From Leptobrachium leishanense (lineage: Eukaryota > Chordata > Amphibia > Anura > Megophryidae): 64,000 bases of DNA. Shown piece by piece: positions 58,921 through 64,000 of the stretch. The DNA is taken from assembly GCA_009667805.1 (NCBI GenBank), contig CM019064.1, positions 383,829,049-383,893,048 of the forward strand, in the 5' to 3' direction. The translations under genes and the position numbers were made by a program. How positions within the stretch are numbered: the first letter of the stretch is position 1; every line of letters starts with the position of its first letter. Under the pieces are notes generated by a model. It worked only from the letters and a program-made list of their open reading frames with translations, was not told the origin of the DNA and did no database searches.

Positions 58921-61900
58921 GAGTTTACCCAAAAGGACGCAGAGACAAAGCGGTCAAGCTCTACGTCATTTTGGATGATCAGAGTAATAGATCACTAGCG
59001 AGATCTGTGTTTTTTGACATTCTAAACCTTAAAAGCCCGAGCAGCCCTTACTCCCTTAGAACGTGTGGAGGTACAGTGGAAACGGCGGGGAGAAGAGCTG
59101 ACGGTCTACAAATTGAATCTATGGATGGTAAGACATGCCTACCCTTACCGACCATAATAGAGTGCAACCATATGCCAGACAACAGGTCAGAGATTCCCAC
59201 ACCAGACGCAGCAGCTCACCACACTCACTTAAAGCACATAGCACATCTCATACCAGAACTAGACGATCAGGCTCAGATAATCTTACTTCTTGGGAGAGAT
59301 ATCTTGCAAGTCCATAAAGTTAGAAAACTGATAAACAGTTCCCAAAACGCCCCATATGCCCAAAAACTAGACCTCGGGTGGGTCATTATAGGTGATGTTT
59401 GCCTAGGGGGTGCTCATAAACCGGCATCTGTTAATAACCTGCTCACTAGTACCTTCGAGAATGGTCGTCCTTCTCTTCTCCAACCCTGTCAGAATCACAT
59501 CCTCATAAAAGAGCTACCACACAACAACACCTACGACAACGACCAAAATGACTTAGGAAGCACAGTGTTTAAGAGGACAAAGGAAGATGACCAGGTAGCA
59601 ATGTCCATAGAGGATAGACTCTTCTTAGAACTTATGGAAAAGAGTATAGAGAAAGATGTGACTAATAGCTGGGTTGCACCTCTTCCCTTTAGACCTCAAA
59701 GACGACGTTTGCCCAACAACCGAGAACTAGCACATAAACGCCTCTCGTCCCTAAGACACAATCTCCAAAGGAAACCAGAGATGAGTGAACATTTCTTTTC
59801 CTTCATGGAGAAAATATTCCAGAACGGTCATGCTGAGATAACCCCAGACCTCAAAGACACAGAAGAATGCTGGTACTTACCCATATTCGGGGTTTACCAC
59901 CCTAAGAAGCCAGGGCAGATTAGAGTGGTGTTCGATTCCAGCGCCAAGCATGAGGGTGTCTCTCTAAATGATGTCCTTCTCTCGGGCCCTGACCTTAACA
60001 ACAGACTGTTAGGGGTGCTTCTTCGCTTTCGCAAAGATTCAGTTGCGTTCATGGCAGACATACAACAAATGTTCTACTGCTTTCTTGTTAAAGAAGAACA
60101 CCGTAACTTTCTGAGATTTCTCTGGTTCAAGGACAACAACCCTTCTGGAGACATCACAGAATACCGTATGAGGGTACACATATTTGGCAACAGTCCTTCC
60201 CCTGCTGTTGCTATATATGGCCTCAGACACTCTGCTAGAGTAGGCGAGTCAGAGTATGGGTCAGATGTCAGACAATTTGTAGACAGAGATTTCTACGTAG
60301 ACGACTGCTTGAAATCACTGCCTACAAATGAAGCCGCTATCAGTCTCCTCAAAAGGACTCAGGCAATGCTTGCCTGTTCCAACTTAAAACTTCACAAGAT
60401 TGCTTCCAACAGTAGAGAAGTCTTGGAGGCCTTTCCTGTCGAAGATCGTTCTAACGAGTTAAAGGACTTAGATCTAGGCACAGACTCACTTCCCATGCAA
60501 CGCAGTCTTGGTTTGCTATGGGACTTAAAATCTGACACCTTTACCTTTCAAGCGAACACAGAGGAAAAACCCTTTACCCGTAGAGGCGTCCTGTCTACCA
60601 TAAATAGCCTGTACGACCCTTTAGGTTTTGCAACACCTATCACTATCCAGGGTAAGGCACTACTGAGAGACTTGACCTGTGAGTCGTTAGATTGGGACCA
60701 CCCTCTCCCCACTGACAAGAAGAACCTATGGACAGAGTGGAAGGACTCACTGACAGTTTTATCTAACCTTAACATCCCACGCCCATATGTCCCTCTGTCA
60801 TCTGAGGACTATCAGACGCAAAAACTTTGTGTGTTTTCGGATGCTTCTGTTAAGGCAATTGCTGCTGTATCTTACCTGAAAACCATAGACAATAAAGGAC
60901 AATGCCACATAGGGTTTGTAATGGGGAAAGCCAAACTTGCACCACTTCCCGAGCACACTATACCCAGGCTGGAGCTTTGTGCTGCAGTTTTGGCTACAGA
61001 GCTAGCTGAACTAATTGCAACAGAGATAAACGTAGAAATTCAAAAAGCTGAGTTTTATACAGACAGCAAAATAGTTTTGGGTTACATCCATAATGAAATT
61101 AGACGTTTCTACGTCTATGTCAATAACAGAGTATTGAGGATAAGGAGGTCTACCCTCCCAGAGCAATGGCATTTCGTGCCCACAGACCGTAATCCTGCAG
61201 ACCTAGCGACCAGATCTGTAGCAGCCAGCCGCCTTGAGAGTACTTCTTGGTTCACAGGTCCCACCTTTCTACGCAGTACCGACTGTAACATTAAAGACCC
61301 CGCCACATTCGAGTTAATAGATGCAGACAAGGATCAGGAAATTCGCCCTCAGGTATCTACTGCAGTTACAACAACTTCTCTTAACCAGTTTAAAACTCAC
61401 CGTTTCAATAGGTTTTCCACCTGGAGGTCATTAGTTAGAGCTATTACTTGCCTGAACCACATAGCTCAGTCCTATAAACAAAAACCACTGACTCCAGACA
61501 GTTGCAGAGGTTGGCACCACTGCAAAAACGGCTACTCAGCGACTGACCTAGAACAATCTAAAAATTGGTTAATATCTGTTGTACAAAGACAGGTCTTTGC
61601 TAAAGAAATTAATTGTATTTTCAACCAGAAACCTGTTCCTAAAGACAGTAGTTTAAAGAAACTTGATCCAATTCTTGATGAAAATGCCATGTTGAGAGTA
61701 GGAGGCCGTTTGAGAGAAAGCGAGTTAGAACTCTCAGAGAAACATCCGTTAGTGATTCCCGGTCACCATCATATTGCCTACTTACTCATTCAGCACTACC
61801 ATGTCCAAACTAAACACCAGGGTCGACTGTTTACTGAAGGAGCTGTAAGAGCTGCTGGACTATGGGTAGCCGGAGCGAAGAGATGTGTGAGTAGGATCCT

Positions 61901-62942
61901 CTTCAAGTGTGTCATCTGCAGAAAACTTCGTGGAAGGTTACAGACACAAAAAATGGCCAATTTACCATCTGACAGACTTAGCATGGATCCACCCTTTGCC
62001 AATGTTGGCCTTGATGTTTTCGGTCCCTGGTCTGTCGCCACCCGGTACACAAAGAGGGGACACTCAAACAGTAAACGCTGGGCAGTTATATTCGTTTGCA
62101 TGTCCATCAGAGCGGTTCACATTGAAGTTATTGAGTCAATGGACACTTCAAGTTTTATTAATGCTCTGAGACGTTTCATAGCAATTAGGGGTCCAGTGAG
62201 ACTCATTCGTTCTGACAGGGGCTCAAACTTTGTGGGAGCAGTAAGAGAACTTCAAATTCCTTCTAACTTGGACGTCCTTACAGTACAAAGATACTTGAGT
62301 GAACAAGACTGCACGTGGATCTTCAACCCACCTCACTCTTCTCACATGGGAGGTGTCTGGGAGAGGATGATAGGCATAGCCCGCAGAATTCTTGACTCTA
62401 TCTTCCTGCAAGTAGGAACTGCAAGGCTTACTCACGAATGTTTAGTGACCTTTATGGCAGAGGTTACAGCTATCATTAATGCCAGACCTTTGACACCAAT
62501 TTCAAGTGACTTTGAAGACCCGGTGATCCTCACACCCGCCATGTTGCTCACGCAAAAGACTAATCTTGCCGGTGCTCCAGCTGGAGAGTTTTGTGAGAAA
62601 GATCTTTACAAGCGACAATGGAGACAGGTACAAGTTCTTGCCAATACCTTCTGGAACCGGTGGAAGGAACAATGTATATCTACTCTACAAGTGAGGAGAA
62701 AGTGGCACACTGGAAAGCCCAATCTTAAACCTGGAGACGTTGTGCTAATGAAAGACTGTCAGACGCTAAGGAACATGTGGCCTTTAGGTCTGATCACCAA
62801 AGTACTCCCAAGCAAAGATAATCGTGTCCGTAAGGTCGAGGTCAGGACCTTTCAACAGAATGAGGTTAAAGTGTTCTTAAGACCAGTGAACGAACTTGCT
62901 CTGTTGTTTTCTATGGAAGACTCTGCTAGTGACGTCGTGTGA
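58494..62942 (+). CDS. BEL/Pao pol polyprotein (with zinc knuckle)
   Basis: The frame opens after TAA at 58491, with the first ATG at 58572, numbered residue 1. It begins with the C-terminal gag zinc knuckle (C29, C32, H38, C43 of CFKCC...C). The aspartic protease is at about 125-270 (LYVILDDQSNRS, D135/D136), reverse transcriptase at about 420-620 (VVFDSSAKH, MADIQQMFYCF, YVDD at 575-578), RNase H at about 750-890 (D757, E801, D831) and an HHCC finger plus integrase at about 1060-1300 (D1148, D1215, E1264). A C-terminal PGDVVLMKD domain is typical of BEL pol. It ends at TGA 62940-62942. All catalytic residues I can place are present. It is one frame back from gag. Confidence 0.92.
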   Translation, partial: HFFPKVYRVSKEDRDSDPTKFCPLHKMPHPLQKCRAFRTKTIQERKAFLKENNICFKCCSSSTHFAKDCKVSVKCTECGNTEHNTALHPRPTPRTLPTVHGDTEQGREAKDSSTDAMAITSQCTEVCKGTTGGRSCSKICPVRVYPKGRRDKAVKLYVILDDQSNRSLARSVFFDILNLKSPSSPYSLRTCGGTVETAGRRADGLQIESMDGKTCLPLPTIIECNHMPDNRSEIPTPDAAAHHTHLKHIAHLIPELDDQAQIILLLGRDILQVHKVRKLINSSQNAPYAQKLDLGWVIIGDVCLGGAHKPASVNNLLTSTFENGRPSLLQPCQNHILIKELPHNNTYDNDQNDLGSTVFKRTKEDDQVAMSIEDRLFLELMEKSIEKDVTNSWVAPLPFRPQRRRLPNNRELAHKRLSSLRHNLQRKPEMSEHFFSFMEKIFQNGHAEITPDLKDTEECWYLPIFGVYHPKKPGQIRVVFDSSAKHEGVSLNDVLLSGPDLNNRLLGVLLRFRKDSVAFMADIQQMFYCFLVKEEHRNFLRFLWFKDNNPSGDITEYRMRVHIFGNSPSPAVAIYGLRHSARVGESEYGSDVRQFVDRDFYVDDCLKSLPTNEAAISLLKRTQAMLACSNLKLHKIASNSREVLEAFPVEDRSNELKDLDLGTDSLPMQRSLGLLWDLKSDTFTFQANTEEKPFTRRGVLSTINSLYDPLGFATPITIQGKALLRDLTCESLDWDHPLPTDKKNLWTEWKDSLTVLSNLNIPRPYVPLSSEDYQTQKLCVFSDASVKAIAAVSYLKTIDNKGQCHIGFVMGKAKLAPLPEHTIPRLELCAAVLATELAELIATEINVEIQKAEFYTDSKIVLGYIHNEIRRFYVYVNNRVLRIRRSTLPEQWHFVPTDRNPADLATRSVAASRLESTSWFTGPTFLRSTDCNIKDPATFELIDADKDQEIRPQVSTAVTTTSLNQFKTHRFNRFSTWRSLVRAITCLNHIAQSYKQKPLTPDSCRGWHHCKNGYSATDLEQSKNWLISVVQRQVFAKEINCIFNQKPVPKDSSLKKLDPILDENAMLRVGGRLRESELELSEKHPLVIPGHHHIAYLLIQHYHVQTKHQGRLFTEGAVRAAGLWVAGAKRCVSRILFKCVICRKLRGRLQTQKMANLPSDRLSMDPPFANVGLDVFGPWSVATRYTKRGHSNSKRWAVIFVCMSIRAVHIEVIESMDTSSFINALRRFIAIRGPVRLIRSDRGSNFVGAVRELQIPSNLDVLTVQRYLSEQDCTWIFNPPHSSHMGGVWERMIGIARRILDSIFLQVGTARLTHECLVTFMAEVTAIINARPLTPISSDFEDPVILTPAMLLTQKTNLAGAPAGEFCEKDLYKRQWRQVQVLANTFWNRWKEQCISTLQVRRKWHTGKPNLKPGDVVLMKDCQTLRNMWPLGLITKVLPSKDNRVRKVEVRTFQQNEVKVFLRPVNELALLFSMEDSASDVV

Positions 62943-62956
62943 CGTCAGACGGGGAG

Positions 62957-63450
62957 TGTGCTGTCTATCATAATGTTTATGCTTTAATAAGAAGAATCAG
63001 TGATAGATTTGTGTAAAGTTGTAATGTACGGTACATTAGTTATAGTGAAGTGTAGCACCATCTAGTGTCCTTTTGTGGTAGTACGGCTGTTAAACCATTT
63101 CATATATATTAGTGCATGTATAGGAAGGAAGTTATCATTAATCAGAGAATGCTGGGTAGAATCTTGACAGGAAGTGAAGCATTCACCATTTTGTGTCTGA
63201 AAGTTATTACTGGAAGCGAGGCATGTGTTTCTCATCCATCGCCATGTACCCCTAGAGAGCTAAAAAAGTAAGTTTACTGTATCATCGAGTAAGGAAAATG
63301 CTGTTATGCATGCAATGTGATGTTTATGAAGTTTGTTTTTACTGTATTACAGTTTCACCTGGCTTGTCTTAATAAATCTGAGATCAAAATAAATATGGTA
63401 TCCAAGTTTGTGAGACAAGAAGGTTTAGCTCGATGTCTTCGGACAGAACA
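62957..63450 (+). repeat. BEL/Pao 3' LTR
   Basis: This 494 bp LTR follows the purine tract GACGGGGAG. It is identical to the 5' LTR apart from two substitutions seen by eye. Confidence 0.95.
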
Positions 63451-63455
63451 ATGCT

Positions 63456-64000
63456 AAGGATTGCCAGCTCTTACCGACAGCAAAAGCAAATGTCCAAAAA
63501 AGGGCAATGTGCCGGTGTGTAGAATCGGCAACCCGACCAGGATCTCCAACGTCGGCTCAGATACAAGATGCTCTTAGATCTAGAGACTCCTGCCCATGGT
63601 ACTGCACCTTAGAGCAGGATCGTCAGACACGTATCAAGGCACAATGTGGTCCTGGGTTTAGTAGAAGAGGGAGCCTGTCACTGTGTGTATGTGTGTCCTA
63701 CAGCAAAGAGGTATGAAAATTGGTACACAAAAGCTGGCGTGAAAAGGTATACAGTGCAATGTTGGGAGTAAAATTTTGTATCACTGTAGCATTTTTCTGC
63801 CTGGTTTCTCAGGGTATAATGTTGCATTTCAGACTATGCTTTCTTTGTCCCTTCATTTTCACAATTCCAACGTAACGTATATATGATTTTGACTACCAAC
63901 GGCTCAATATATTAAGAGGAAATATGAGACATTTTGTTAACCCTTACCACCCCAAACACAAGATCTCCTTTACCTTAACAATCCTAAAATTCACCCCTTT
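63456..64000. other. Sequence right of the BEL/Pao element, nothing recognised
   Basis: There is no gene, splice-flanked exon or bounded repeat that I can support. A 69-codon frame at 63507-63716 has no recognisable motif. Confidence 0.4.

Larger units (their letters stand above)
56408..63450 (+). mobile_element. Complete BEL/Pao LTR retrotransposon
   Basis: Two 494 bp LTRs (56408-56901 and 62957-63450) start TGTGCTG and end GAACA. The 5 bp target duplication is ATGCT (56403-56407 and 63451-63455). The internal region carries gag, then a long pol frame in the order protease, reverse transcriptase, RNase H, integrase, as in BEL/Pao. There is no envelope-like frame. A purine-rich tract GACGGGGAG precedes the 3' LTR. 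Apart from one gag/pol frame break the coding region is open, and the LTRs differ at two positions only, so the insertion is recent. Confidence 0.95.

Overview
The window looks like vertebrate, most probably anuran amphibian, nuclear DNA. Reasons: two split genes with clean GT-AG introns (amhr2 on the minus strand, cdca7 on the plus strand); very dense repeats; tRNA-derived SINEs and SINE 3' ends of the GCGCTATATAAATAAA type; a CR1-like LINE, an L1-like LINE, a BEL/Pao LTR element; and many hAT, PIF/Harbinger-like, Tc1/mariner-like and TTAA-type short DNA transposons. No bacterial-type operon, rRNA, true tRNA gene or CRISPR array is visible. The species assignment is inference.

Layout. 1-8.6 kb: (GA)-rich simple repeat, then nested DNA transposons (an MITE holding two separate hAT insertions, a Tc1-like relic holding two more elements, a PIF/Harbinger MITE), a diverged tandem array of about 320 bp units, and a SINE. 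8.86-27.56 kb, minus strand: seven exons of amhr2 (anti-Mullerian hormone receptor type 2), running from the signal-peptide exon through the extracellular, transmembrane and juxtamembrane exons to the N-lobe and first helix of the kinase. The rest of the kinase would lie beyond the left edge. Its introns, up to about 10.9 kb, are filled with transposons, including a 2.2 kb hAT-like element inside a 55 bp satellite and a probable solo LTR. 27.6-38.5 kb: intergenic DNA with PIF/Harbinger MITEs, a 300 bp foldback hairpin, a 5'-truncated CR1-like LINE and more MITEs. 38.57-46.57 kb, plus strand: seven exons of a CDCA7-family gene ending in the complete cysteine-rich domain, stop codon and AATAAA. 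The first intron after the basic-region exon holds a Harbinger MITE split by a 1.85 kb ORF1-only L1-like element. 46.7-56.4 kb: intergenic DNA with a 3.9 kb ZBED-type hAT transposon inserted in another Harbinger MITE. 56.41-63.45 kb: a complete, young BEL/Pao retrotransposon (494 bp LTRs differing at two positions, ATGCT target duplication, gag, and a 1456-codon pol frame with protease, reverse transcriptase, RNase H and integrase). 63.45-64 kb: nothing recognised.

The two host genes are divergently arranged, their 5' ends facing each other about 11 kb apart. They have unrelated known roles: Mullerian duct regression and gonadal signalling for AMHR2, HELLS-linked DNA methylation maintenance for CDCA7. 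The strongest leads are the ORF1-only (HAL1-like) LINE, the degenerate glycine loop of the AMHR2 kinase, the BEL/Pao element with its gag/pol frame break, a hAT element carrying the same satellite it landed in, and several nested insertions dated by clean target-site duplications.
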